Origin: Phallusia fumigata
Lineage: Eukaryota > Chordata > Ascidiacea > Phlebobranchia > Ascidiidae
Assembly (NCBI GenBank): GCA_008931825.1
Contig: QXVZ01000327.1
Coordinates: forward strand, 143,339 to 207,338
Length of the DNA: 64,000 nt
Direction: 5' to 3'
The notes under the pieces were generated by a model, which was not told the origin of the DNA, searched no databases, and was given only the letters and a program-made list of their open reading frames with translations. This document shows positions 1 through 11,600 of this stretch, piece by piece. Each line of letters starts with the position of its first letter. Position 1 is the first letter of the stretch. A program made the translations under genes and the position numbers.

Positions 1-332
1 TTTCTCCTGAAAGTCCCATTGCCTTTCCAGTTTCACTTAAAGCTCAAACTGTTGACATTCTTCGTCTGTCGGTATAGAAAAGATTCGTAGTAAGGTTATC
101 CCGGACGAGTCCCCTTATTTAAGAAGATAACTTTTTGAGCTTTTTAGCTGATATCCAGAAGCTGCCACCACAAGTCATATATTTTTATGTCATAACATCC
201 ACCAAGTACCGTCTCCACAATAGAAAGACCGGCGCAACAAAAACAAGTCAATTTACCTGGCGCAGACACAACGTGTACTTCAGAAAAAACCGTGCAGGCA
301 GTCACAGGCATGTTGCCATCAGCCACTTGTAA

Positions 333-402
333 AAATACTGAACAGACGTTTTGTCCACTGGGTTTCATAATTAACAAGGCTGTTTGTCGTTCTACCAGTG
401 TT
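333..402 (+). repeat. Left arm of the Penelope-like element's inverted repeat
   Basis: This arm, containing gaacagacgttttgtccac, is the reverse complement of 2589-2660 with only a few mismatches. It lies downstream of the GIY-YIG block on the minus strand. Confidence 0.85.
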
Positions 403-802
403 AAACCTCACAAAAAGTACTAATTTTTTAGTTAAATAACTTGTAATTTTTGCTGACGTTTCGCCCACCAGAACGATGGGCTTCTTCAGAGCAATAAAGC
501 GAAATCGTTGCGAGCGCATGAAGAGTAGGCAAAACGCAGTGGGATACCAAGCCCATAGTGTAACGATCAATGGTTTTCCGGGAGACAAAGGAGGCGCTAA
601 AATAACAGTTCATAACTATTGTTCTATGGTGGTTAGCGTAGTTGGGCGTAAGATGTCACGGAAAGCGGGGTGCAATAGTTTGCCATCATTACGATTGAGG
701 ACATTTGGTCTGGAATTTATTAGACAGCTTTCGAAAACCAGTCGCTTGGCCCAATTTGGTTCAAGCTTCAAAATTTGGGCGTTAGTCCAATTTATACGGC
801 GG

Positions 803-2450
803 TCACAGAACATGTTCGCAAAGGGCGGAATTCTTGTGATCCAAATTCTTAACTGCCAATTTGTGCTCTTTAAGACGGGAATTTAAGTTACGTTTAGTTT
901 GGCCGATGTACACAATGTCACAATCATGACAAGGCACCTGATATACAATTCCTGTACGATGCTGTGGTGACGTGGCATCTTTTGGTTTTGGTAAAACGTG
1001 TCCAATAGTTTTTAAAGGTTTTATGGCCACTTTTACCCCCGCATCATTCAGGATTCGTTTTAGGCGCTCAGAGATCCCTTGGACATATGGTATGCAAGTG
1101 GATGCTTGGAATTTGTGTAGTAGCCGTGCCGTGTGTCGTGTGATTTAAGTTATTAGGAAAGCTGTTACTTCGTAGGATGCGTGTGATGTTTCTGCATTCA
1201 TGTTTTTGTGTAATTTCATGCATAATGTGTATAATTGTATTTGAAAAAAGTTGCGTTAAGGCAAATCTGAAGTGCTGTTTTTATGTGTGAGAACCCTAAT
1301 GAGGTGCGTTCGTGTAGTGTTGGATCATTGCTGAGTTTGTCCAAGGTGACCGAGAGCGCCAAATCTGTGGGCACCGACGTAAAGAGGCTAACAACATCGA
1401 AAGACACCTGACATTCGTCCGGTTTTATGCTGAAATCAGAAATGGTACGATATCCAAAGAGTTTTTAACGTTATTATCAGAACATCCAACAATAGGCGAA
1501 ACAATAGTTGACAAAAATTTGGCTAAATAGTAGGTTGGAGAGTTTACAAATGAAACGATGGGCCTTAATGGTGTATTGGCTTTGTGGATCTTAGGCAAAT
1601 CGTAGAACTTTGGCAGTAATCCGTCGTTGCTCCTAAGGTATCGGTATTCCCGTTCTGTGAGATGGTCTTTGGTTCGAAGCTTCCAAATAAACTTGTTAAG
1701 TTCTCGTTCCAGACTTTTTAGCGGGTTCTTAGTCAATTCATGGCACACGGTTTTGTCGTTCAGCGGTGCCAACGTCTTTTCGTCGTATTCCTTTTTATCC
1801 ATAACTACTGAGCAATTCCCTTTGTCAGCTTTTTTGATAGTAACGGATTTGTCATTTCGTAGATCCCGGAGTGCGGTAGCCTCTTCTTGGGACAGGTTTG
1901 GCTTCGGGGGTGCAGCGCGCTTTAAAACCTGTGTAATTCAGGTCCTAGCCAAGTCCGACGAAGCAAGGCTGTTTTGGCCGAGTCTTTGTAAAGCAACCTC
2001 CGCTGCGCCAATCATTTCCAGTACGGGAGCCCTTCTGGAGGCGATAGCAAATCCGTGACCTTTTTCCAAAATATTTTTTTCTGCATTGGTGAGGGGCCTA
2101 GAAGATACGTTTTTAACCCATTTATGTTTGCCTAGGTCAGTCTCCTTCCCGAGATGTTTGGGCTGAGCATCTTTCTGTAACGCCTTAATCTTCCTATCAT
2201 GAACTTCGGTGCAGTTGGCTGTGATCGACCTCTGACGTTGTATTACATACCGTTTCAACAGTTCCAAAACTTGTGGCCTAAAATCCTCCGAAATCCGTTG
2301 TAGCAAGTTCTTACTTAGAATCTTAAGTTGATCGATTTTTTGATGCGAGTGTGTGATTCTGTTTTTGAGCAATGCCCAGCCGCATTTTCGGACAATACTA
2401 TACGCCTGTCTGGATTTATCTGGCGGGGACAGACGAAGACTTTTGGGCAA
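803..2450 (-). pseudogene. Penelope-like reverse transcriptase / GIY-YIG endonuclease, frame-broken
   Basis: The N-terminal block is at 2450-1938. The reverse transcriptase is at about 1802-1216. It shows the Penelope-type segment LPKIHKANTPLRPIVS and, in the next open segment, SFDVVSLFTSVP, which holds the first catalytic aspartate region. The GIY-YIG block is at 1030-803, with VPCHDCDIVYIGQTKRNL and the downstream LKEHK. In an intact element the RT copies RNA and the GIY-YIG nuclease nicks the target. Here the three parts are in different frames separated by stops, so no full protein can be made. The family call is firm; the subfamily is not resolved. Confidence 0.85.
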
Positions 2451-2588
2451 AAGTCCTGCCGCTTTGCACGCGTGGTTGAACCTAATGTGACCGTACTCCT
2501 TTTCGATAGTGCAGATCTGCCTTGGCGTATCTTCTGGCTGCGCCTAGGTTCGCTTCACCATAATCTCTTCTGATCATAGAAAATACTT

Positions 2589-2660
2589 TTACACTGGTAG
2601 AACGACAAACAGTCTTGTTAATTGTGAAACCCAGTGGACAAAACGTCTGTTCAGTATTTT
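2589..2660 (-). repeat. Right arm of the Penelope-like element's inverted repeat
   Basis: This is the partner of 333-402 in opposite orientation and lies just upstream of the N-terminal coding block. The high identity of the arms contrasts with the broken coding region between them. Confidence 0.85.
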
Positions 2661-2661
2661 C

Positions 2662-4200
2662 TATGAAAACGTATGCCGTACGCGCTGAAAGATATAGTCG
2701 CTGCCCTACACGTCGATTTGAAACCAACAAATTTTCTTTAAAAACGCTATTATATCAAAATAATATTTTGATCTACCAGTTTAATTTCATTGCAAACCTA
2801 TAGCCAGTTTCGCCACAACGCGATTTGTATATGGGTCGTAGGTATATACCTTCATATGCGGTTGTAAGCTAATATAAAGTGAGGGCTTTTTGACCATATT
2901 GAAGTATTTGAATTTTATTTAGCGATTTTGGAATATTACCCGGCTGTTAAAAAGGTTGATTTCAGATCTGATCCATCAGTGCCTTTTGAGCATTTTCGGG
3001 CCCAACCAAAAACCTACCATCTGCAAAGGGCCACAGCCAAAGAATTAAGTTATTTGAAAGAAAATTGATCACTCGATCTGGACAAACCTGTTTAACGGGG
3101 TGCCTGAACCAGGCCACATTAAATACATAGTTTTGATCTGAAAGTGAGTTTGTATTATTGGGGCGACTTGAGACGTGTTGTGTGAGTATTTACAGCGCTG
3201 CACCAAAGGCGCAAAACACTTTTTTCCGCATTTGAATTTTTTCTGATTTTGCCTGATATGTGCCAACAGCTCATTTTTTTGTTCTGTAAAAAAATCACGA
3301 TAGTATTGACTTGACAACAACAACCTTGTTGGTAAAATACAATAGCCGCCATGTTACCCAAACACTGAAATGGTTGATTGGTTCAGATTGCACAAACGTC
3401 TTGTTGCGTCACACTTAAACGAACGTTTCTTTGCGTGCCTAATTTTGGCTAAATGGAGATTCATAATTTTCTGTTTGTACGTGTGTGTCGTAGATTGTGG
3501 TTGTCCTGTCAGTCCGTGCGACTGCTGCCCTTCTTCGTGTCACACTTTTGCGCTTTAAAGATAAAAAGATGTGGCTTTATACAATACAAATCATGTATCA
3601 CTTAATTAGAGAGTGGAGCTGGCATAACTTCGCGCACGTGCAGGCTGATTTCCAACTTTTTGTGCGAGTCCTGACAAATGAGAACGCAAACATCTCGGAC
3701 ACAAACCGCTGTCATTCTTATAGTCCTGTTGTCTGTTACCGATCGCTATAAAGTACAACCAGCCCCATATATGTAACTGACGTAACAAACTGTGTGATTT
3801 AAATTTTGGGTGGTTAATGAGTCGTTTTAGCAGAGATGCTGATAAGTGATTTCTGGAAAGCAAATGATCCAAAATGAAACTGGAGCGAATCCAATTCCGA
3901 GCTTTTTATTTTATTTATAATTCGTTTATTTACTGCACTGCCGTACCCAAGACAAAGCAGTTTAAAACTGGCCGTTTTGCAATACACCGGAAACATGACT
4001 CGAAATACATTAAATGTCATACTGGCCGTCACGTTGCATCCGTGCATGAATAAAACGTTAAATTGGGCCATGTATGACGTTATATGTGAGTTTTGTTTTT
4101 GATACCAAATGTGCTATGGGATAAATTTTTTGTAAGTTACAAAATAAATTTGGAGCTATTTTTCTTGCGACTGTATATCTGACGGAAACATAATATAAAC
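2662..4200. other. Intergenic, no gene recognised
   Basis: Only short open frames with no recognisable domain or splice structure are visible. A minus-strand open frame at 3814-4071 resembles nothing I know. This could be old repeat sequence. Confidence 0.5.
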
Positions 4201-5010
4201 CTCGGTTAATCAGGATTCGTTCTGAAAGACTTAATTATTCATTTGGATTAGGCAAAGATCCGGATTACTCGAGTAAGCCGTTGGTTTTAAGTCGGAGGTT
4301 ATACTGCAGCAGTATGTCGGTATTTATTTAACACATATTAGCGACATGCATGATAGACTCTATTAAGCAAGAGGAATTTACAACACAAATTTACAGTTTC
4401 ATCTTAGTAATTTTAGACTGTCGCACGCCTTTTAAACACTCTTCCATAAGTGTACTTTCAATTTGGAAAATAGAGTCTTCCATACCGTGCATGAACAGCC
4501 AAGTGCATAGCGCTGGAGCGTTCCTTTGGCCGCGTAAGCATCGTTTAAATTTGGCATCGTTTCTTCCTCGGTTGTTGCTTGAGTCTCGTTTTCTTCCTTG
4601 TCACTGCCTAGTTCCCCTTCCACCACAGAATTCACTACCTGTATAATTTGTTCGTCTATGAAGTGAGGTATTGTTTCAAGCCTTTCGTCGACTGCTACGT
4701 AGTCATATACAGCGCTCGGCATGCAATTGCTGTTGATCTGCCTTAGCCAATTCCAAATGCTCTGTTGGGCGACCTCTTCTGTAGTGTCTGGATTTGCTGT
4801 GTTCGTAGTATCCTCTTTCAGTTGATTCTTTGACGAAATACCTGCCTCGTCGACGACGAAACCCGCCTTTTTGAAGCAATTGACCACTGTTTGGGTCTTT
4901 ACTCGTTTTATTATCCGAAGCTTTTTTATTTAGCAACATGTATGAAATGATTCGCACTCTCTATTTGTTCCTTTTGAGCGAATATCCGGATTAACCAAAT
5001 CTGAATTAAC
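4201..5010 (-). mobile_element. Pogo/Tigger-type DNA transposon, internally deleted
   Basis: The ends show related inverted sequence: ggttaatcaggattcg near 4205-4220, and the reverse complement of about 4979-5010, which contains ggttaatccggatattcg. Between them is the C-terminal part of a pogo/Tigger-type transposase. The interval is far too short for a full element, so most of the transposase gene is gone. The ends are approximate. Confidence 0.6.
4432..4957 (-). pseudogene. Tigger-like (CENP-B/jerky family) transposase, C-terminal remnant
   Basis: The minus-strand frame reads VVNCFKKAGF followed by an acidic, Thr-rich tail. An N-C-F-x-K-A-G-F motif just after the DDE catalytic core is typical of Tigger and jerky transposases. 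The HTH/CENP-B DNA-binding domain and DDE core are absent, so this is a fragment. A domesticated gene is unlikely, since no start or splice site supports expression. Confidence 0.65.
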
Positions 5011-6880
5011 CCCATTGTCACTTCGCCGAAATGAAATCGGAGCAAGGGAACAAAGCGAAAAAGGGCGAGAATCAAGAGTATGGCGTAACAGCCCACGGCG
5101 TTTTCCTCAAGACGAATTTAGTGCATTTGCATCGAACTGAACACTATGTGATCCGGGTATTTTGCCCAAATTTGCCACATTATCTCTTCTATTTAACGTA
5201 CTCGTTACGAAGGGCGAACTGTACCACCGCACTGTATCTTTTAATGATTTTTGCTGCGTGTGCACCCTACCGTGCCAACATAAACAACTGTACTGCTTTA
5301 CATTGCCAAGGATCGGAAACGGTGTACGGTACGTATTGAGTTGTGCTTGCCTCGTTGCAAAGGGCGTACCGTACCTTTTAATACGTTTTGCTGCGTACTG
5401 TGCCGCATTAATGTACCGTGCCATACCATACTTCCATCCTTGGCTAGCTCTTTATTGGTTCCAATATCCAACAAATTTATTGGTAAGTATTTAAAACACA
5501 TGAAAGTTTAATACACTACCGCTGCGCTATTATCTATTTTGGTTAAAACATCTAGAGCCGCCTTAACTTTTTGAAATATTTTAGTAGACAAAGCATTTGC
5601 AAGTGATTGGTATAACAACTGTTTTTACTGAACAGTCAGTTTATGTTTAGACTTTTTTACCGTTTTCTTCCGTACAAGACCCCTGGTTGTCAAATTTCAT
5701 ATCACCCAACTTTGCCGACAACGAGTGGGGAACATGAAACGTTTTTAATTCTTTTTTTTAATAAACGCAAAACTTTGTTAAACGACTGACTCGTGTAGAA
5801 ATGTTACTGCTATGCCATTGGTTTTTCAGAAATTCAAAAGAAGATCTCTAATCAAGTGTTTATATGTACACGTTTTGCCAATGCAGCGCAATTGATTTTG
5901 TCAAAATATCGGCATTTAATGAAAAGCGAACCACCTATTCTTGCCAAATTTTGTGCAACACAAATCGTAAAAAGGAAGAAACAGAAACATATGTTGGGAA
6001 AAAAGCTTTAAAATTTCGACTAAACTGGACACATTAAAAATGTGTTCCATTGAAATTTGCTAAAGTTGGTTAGTTTGGCTTACGGCAAACTCTCGTGCTG
6101 TCCTGCTCTTTCGTTTCTCAGCTTTTTCGCTGTTTCTATGCATCAATTTCGTTTTGGAGGCTCTTCTGAAATTTGGCTACGCATCAGTAGTGTTGTGAAA
6201 GAGCAAAGAATTTGTTTACATGCTTAAAACCCACGTGTTACAAAGGGTATGTTGACACATGGGCGGCAAGAGAGGGCAGCGTTTTTTAGTTTATAAGACC
6301 TCTTTGTCTATGACATGACCATTTTGCTCAAATAAAATTTTTGTGTAAAAGGGTTTGTTTAGCAATAGCTCTTCAACTATTTATTGGAATCAATTTGTAC
6401 TACATCCCTAAATCGTTTTGAAAAAGGTTGTTGATAGTTGATTGTCCAGTTGGCTCTCACATGGTCAAGAGTAACTGCAGGTCATGGCATATACATGTTG
6501 CGACATAGTTAAACAAGATGTTATTCCATTAGATATAATATCAAGGATTTTTATTCAAAACAAAGGGTCAAAAAAGGCTTTTCCCATGGAAAATATTATT
6601 GTCAGGAAATGATTTGGTTGGATTCAGCAAATGTATTGTTTGTTTGTTTTAATTTTTCATTATAAATTAGAAACTTATCATGTCGATTAGCACCAATACC
6701 AATTGGCATTTGTATGTGTGTCATATAGTTGTTTTGCAGAAACAAATATGTTTCAAAGTGCCAAGGAAAGTGGGGACCCAATGTAATGTGAGTATTAAAA
6801 ACATATACATTGTACTAATGATAAAAGATAATTCATTGCAATAAAAGTAATCAACTGCATGTAAACCAAAGATTAATTTC
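5011..6880. other. Intergenic; degenerate local duplication near 5200-5430
   Basis: No gene is recognised. Between about 5200 and 5430 two diverged copies of a segment follow one another; each contains aagggcg, a cttttaat...ttttgctgcgt core and ends with a taccgtgcca-like motif. The rest is AT-rich. The segment just upstream of 6908 probably contains the PGS1 promoter and 5' UTR. Confidence 0.45.
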
Positions 6881-6907
6881 AGGTACAGCTTTTTTTCGTA
6901 AAAAAGG

Positions 6908-8455
6908 ATGGATAAAAAAGAGTTGTTTAAAAACTTTGAATGGATATCCAAGTATGCACGCTGCTATCCAGTTAATGGTGATGATGTTGTTGTATTGGAA
7001 ACTCCACAGTGCTTCTACCAAGCTCTTTTAAATGGAATACAAAGTGCTAAAAAGAGAGTAGTGATGACTGCATTATATTTGGGAACAGGGCAGTTGGAAA
7101 AATGCTTGGTTGATGAACTTTTGCAAACATTAAAAAGAAAGGAAGAAAAAAATGAGGAAATGGAAGTTGATATTCTCATTGATTATACTCGTGGATTAAG
7201 AAAGAATTCGGGTAGTTCGAAACAGATGCTTCTGCCCTTGGTTAAAGAATTTGGAAATCCTGCTACAGTTAAAAAATGTTCTTTGTATGTTTCCCTTTAT
7301 CATTCACCTCAATTAAGGGGTGCATTGAAATCTATTCTTCCTGACAGATGGAATGAAGTAATTGGTTTAGCTCATATGAAAGTTTTTATATTCGATGATA
7401 CTGTGATTATTTCAGGAGCAAATTTGAGCAATGATTATTTTACTAACCGGCAAGATCGTTACATGAAATTTGAAAACAGTAAGCCACTAGCAGATTACTT
7501 TCATGGGTTAGTAAAGGCAGTAAGCTCATTTTCATTTTATTTGCAACACGATGGCACTATTAAATTTTCTTCTGAATGCCCACACCATCCTTTTGAGGGC
7601 AATTATAATCTTTTTATTTCATACATCCGAAGTCGTCTTCAACCATTGCTTTATCCGGAATTTGTAAACACAGAAATGCAAAATAATTTTACAACACCCG
7701 GATTCGTCCAAAAATCATTGAATTTAGTATCATGGCTTTGGAATGGAAACCAATTGTTAGGCAAAAACCAAACTGATGTACATGACTCCGACTGTTCCAG
7801 TCAACTAAAAATTTCAAACAACAAGGATACATTTATATTCCCTTCAGTGCAACTTGGTTTTGCTGGAATTACACAGGATGAGTTTATAACTAAACAAATT
7901 CTTCAAAGTGCTAATGGTTCCTCACATGTATGCTTGACATCGGGCTACTTTAATTTAACAGACGATTATGTTGATATCATTACCAGAGGAGAAGCAAAAT
8001 TTGACATTTTTGTTGCATCACCAGAAGCCAATGGATTTCTAAACGCCAGAGGTTTACCTGGTTATATTCCTTCTATGTATGTTTATTTGACAAAAAAGTT
8101 CTATGATCGCCTACAGAGTGACAGAAGAAACAAGTTAGTCAAGTTATGGGAATATATTAGACCAGGTTGGACATACCATGCAAAAGGATTGTGGTTTTAT
8201 GACAGGCACAAAACTGGACCATTCTTGACCATGATCGGTTCACCAAATTTTGGATCTCGCTCAGTGCAACGTGATTTGGAAGCACAAGTGACTGTGATAA
8301 CAGCGAATGAGAACTTGATGAAGCAGCTACACAAGGAAAAATCCAGGATTCTGGACTTTTCTAAGCCCATAGTCAAAGAGACATTTGTGCAACCAAGATA
8401 CTATGTACCTAAATGGGTTGCCATGATTTCTGCTATAATAAGGCATTATTTTTGA
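6908..8455 (+). CDS. PGS1: Phosphatidylglycerophosphate synthase 1, mitochondrial (single exon)
   Basis: This 515-aa protein is the CDP-diacylglycerol-glycerol-3-phosphate phosphatidyltransferase that makes phosphatidylglycerophosphate, the committed step toward cardiolipin in the mitochondrial inner membrane. Two HKD (phospholipase-D type) catalytic motifs are visible: HMKVFIFDD at residues 156-164 and YHAKGLWFYD at 423-432, the latter followed by GSPNFGSRSVQRDLEAQ. The length is close to the human protein (about 556 aa). The whole coding region is uninterrupted. The ATG at 6908 is the first in frame. A pyrimidine-poor but canonical acceptor (tttcag, ending 6882) sits 25 bp upstream, so a 5' UTR intron or spliced-leader addition is possible. 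PTCD1 starts 179 bp downstream on the same strand. No classical cleavable mitochondrial presequence is obvious. Confidence 0.95.
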   Translation: MDKKELFKNFEWISKYARCYPVNGDDVVVLETPQCFYQALLNGIQSAKKRVVMTALYLGTGQLEKCLVDELLQTLKRKEEKNEEMEVDILIDYTRGLRKNSGSSKQMLLPLVKEFGNPATVKKCSLYVSLYHSPQLRGALKSILPDRWNEVIGLAHMKVFIFDDTVIISGANLSNDYFTNRQDRYMKFENSKPLADYFHGLVKAVSSFSFYLQHDGTIKFSSECPHHPFEGNYNLFISYIRSRLQPLLYPEFVNTEMQNNFTTPGFVQKSLNLVSWLWNGNQLLGKNQTDVHDSDCSSQLKISNNKDTFIFPSVQLGFAGITQDEFITKQILQSANGSSHVCLTSGYFNLTDDYVDIITRGEAKFDIFVASPEANGFLNARGLPGYIPSMYVYLTKKFYDRLQSDRRNKLVKLWEYIRPGWTYHAKGLWFYDRHKTGPFLTMIGSPNFGSRSVQRDLEAQVTVITANENLMKQLHKEKSRILDFSKPIVKETFVQPRYYVPKWVAMISAIIRHYF

Positions 8456-8634
8456 TAAAGTGCACATTACTTTCTTACAACAATTGTAATCTTTGCATAT
8501 GTATCCAAGTTTGGAGCATTCTTTTATAGCCTACTGATTAATGTCATGTATTCTTTTTCCGATGTAATTTATTGAATTACTCATATTATATTTATTTAGA
8601 CTTGCATCTACGAAGTATATTTAGAAACACTGTG

Positions 8635-11600
8635 ATGTCATGTCCTAATTGCTCAAGGTTACTTTGTAAGCAATTCAAGATCTTGCAGAGAACACTAGCT
8701 CATGTGCAGAGACAGAGAATTGGTCAAGTTCACCTCAGAGTGTTGCAGGAAAAATGTAAAATAAAGCTTTGTGTTTTTTTTTCGAACCTTGTTTAAATTT
8801 AGCCAACATTTTGTTGTACAATAAGTATATGAAAACTGATTAATGTACATTTAACAGAAGTTAAAATGTTAAAACAATAAAAAACATTGCTTCCCATAAT
8901 ACCCTTTGTTTAAAAAAAGCAATAAATATTCCAGAGTTGGAAAAGATTTGTCTTATTTTGAAGCCATTTCTGGAAAAATTTGGATCATTTTGATCCTGGT
9001 ATTTTTTCAACCCTTAGTAAACTTTAATAATTGATTTTTTATGATTGACAGCCCGGTTATATTCAATTGACTCACATATCAATTCTTCTACCAGTACTGT
9101 GGATGATTTACATTTTGGTGCAAACATCCACCCTGGTGATACATTTGGATTAATTGCACAACAACATGGTGTGTATGATTTTAACACAAATTTGTGCTGT
9201 AGATTTAGGTTTATGTAATGATTCTAATTTATATTTTAGGCATAAAGGTATTTGAACGCGCACCTGAAAGTGCTAAAGATGCTGATGAAGAGGATGAAAT
9301 TATCTCTGAAAAAAATGAACCATTTTGGTATCATTATGAGTGCAAAAAAATGGCAAAGCTTGGCAAAGTATTTTTTTAACATAGAATTTAAATCACCATC
9401 TACCAAATGTATTAGATTTGATACAATTATAGGTTGATGAGTGTGTTGACATGTTGGAAAACAAAATGTTGAAGGAAGATAAAGTAAAACCACAAAACTA
9501 CAACTTTTCAGTTGTAATTGGTGCCCTTGGCAGAGTCGGAGATGTGAAAAGAGCCTATGCTCTTTATTATAAGGTATAAGGTAGCATTGAAAATCACAGG
9601 AATGCAGGACAATATTTTTACCAACTACAAAATGTCATATGTTTGTTGTTTAAAAGATGAAGGATTATGGGTTAAAACCCTCTTTGCCATGCATCACTTC
9701 ATTGTTTAATGCAGTGGGAAACTCAAAACTTTCCAGTGACTTGGTAAAAGTACAGAATCTGCAGAAAGAACTACAAGAAAAGAACTTCCGCCTACATCGA
9801 AATTCATACAGTGCTTTGATGAAAGTATGTTTTAAGGCCATTAATATCTACTTTGTATTTTAACTTACCATTCTTGTATAGGCATATGCAAGGCATGGGG
9901 GTTTCCAGGCAACTTTGCAAGTATTTAGAGAGGCAATGGCAAATGGATTTGAGCCAAATGATGCTTACTTTTCCATTTTGCTGTCAAGTTGCAAGTCAGA
10001 TAAAAAAGCAGGTTTTCTTCATGCAATTCAGGTAATTATTACAACTATAAAGTGTTTACTACCATGCAATTTTGACAGAAATTATGAGACACTTTTCTTT
10101 GCAACATCATTAGGTTTGGAAAATTATGACTCAACTTGACATAAAACCTTCTGGGTATGTTATTACTTCATTTTTGCAAATTGTAAAACATTGTGGAATT
10201 GGTGATCTCAATGCAGCAAATAGGTGGGTCAATAAACATAAGTTCTACTAATGTGGCCCAAAATGCAAGATAGATTATTTTTCATGGTTTGTCACTGATA
10301 ATTTTTTATTTCATGTAAAATATAAAGAGTACTCTTCGAAAGCTCAAAGCCAATTGTATCAGATGATTTTCTTCAAAAACATGTACGGCAGTTCAAGTGG
10401 CTAAAAGGACAGAAGTCAGTGCCCAAACCTCAAAAACAAACCAAAGATGTACCTCCACTGATTGAAAGCACTGCCACATTGCAAATCACCGAACCAAAAT
10501 ACCCCTCATGTGGTGTATGAACAAAATTTGTAAACAAAAATTACCAAATTACTGTTTCTTAACCTTTTTTGTGCTTAGATTGATGTTGAAGAAGAGCCTG
10601 TTGCAAACTACAGCAAGTTTTTATCTGTGCCTAATAAAAGCTTGAATTTGTTAGAAACTAATAACAACCAAGCTATTGTTAACATAACTTCTTGTCCAAA
10701 CCCTGAGGACAGGTTGCTGCTGGTGGGAGGCTATCGCAATTTTCTAGATATTTTAACAAAATATCAAATTCCAGGCAATGTTAAAGTATGTTTTGTAAAC
10801 CTCCATGTGAAGTTAAAAGGTTTGGTAATAACTTTTTAATTTTTAGATTTTTACTACCTTGGCAGAGGCAATGCCAGATTCATATGACGATGAAAACCAC
10901 CTTATATCGGTTGCAGAAAAAGCAAAATGTCAACTGGATGTTGATTTTTATAACTGCATAATGAGAAAACGCTTCAAGCGGAAATGTGATATTCACGGAA
11001 AAGTAAACTTATGTTTAAAAGCTACCAAAAATAAAATTTGTAGGAAATTATCCACATATCTTTAAATCACCCAAAAATGTCATTTCCTTTTTTATAATTG
11101 CATGTATTAGGGATGGGCCAAAACTGCAAGTGTTCTGTTTGGTCGAGCACCAAGCGTCTCACGGTAACGCTCGGTGTATTGTGACAGCCAAACATTCCCA
11201 TTTACACTGTAGTTTTTTACTTTTTCAAGGTCCCTTATTTAGCCACGAGGGCTGTATTTGAGCTCTAATAGTCCCTTCAGGATAACATGTGAGGCAAGCC
11301 AACGCTAAGTGAGACACCTATGTTTTTTAAGTAACAACAGCAGCGCACAAAGACTCTGATGCCATGTCTGTCGCTAAGAAATATGCCCACACTCTTAAAA
11401 CACAAGACTACTCTGTACAATCTATTTGTTGCACATGTTCATTATCAAACAAAGAAACACACGTTCTATTAAGATAACAAACCCGTTTGTCAATCGCCCA
11501 GTACATTATTGTGCAACAAGCAAATAATCAATTCGTAGTGCGGTTTCGCAATAATTGAGTAGTTTTAAATCTAGTTTAAAAATCAACATGAATTTTTTGT

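Larger units (their letters stand above)
331..2661 (-). mobile_element. Penelope-like retroelement, decayed copy bounded by inverted repeats
   Basis: Three blocks of one Penelope-like polyprotein lie in order on the minus strand: an N-terminal region, a reverse transcriptase and a GIY-YIG endonuclease. The interval is closed by a near-identical 70-bp inverted repeat (333-402 against 2589-2660). Terminal repeats in direct or inverted orientation are a known feature of Penelope-like elements. Frame changes between the blocks show that the copy is inactive. No clear target duplication was found, so the exact ends are uncertain; sequence from about 130 to 330 may also belong to it. Confidence 0.8.

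Noticed and set aside
4432-4957. Domesticated Tigger-derived gene
   Set aside because: Only the transposase C-terminus remains, with no start codon context or splice sites, inside a deleted element.
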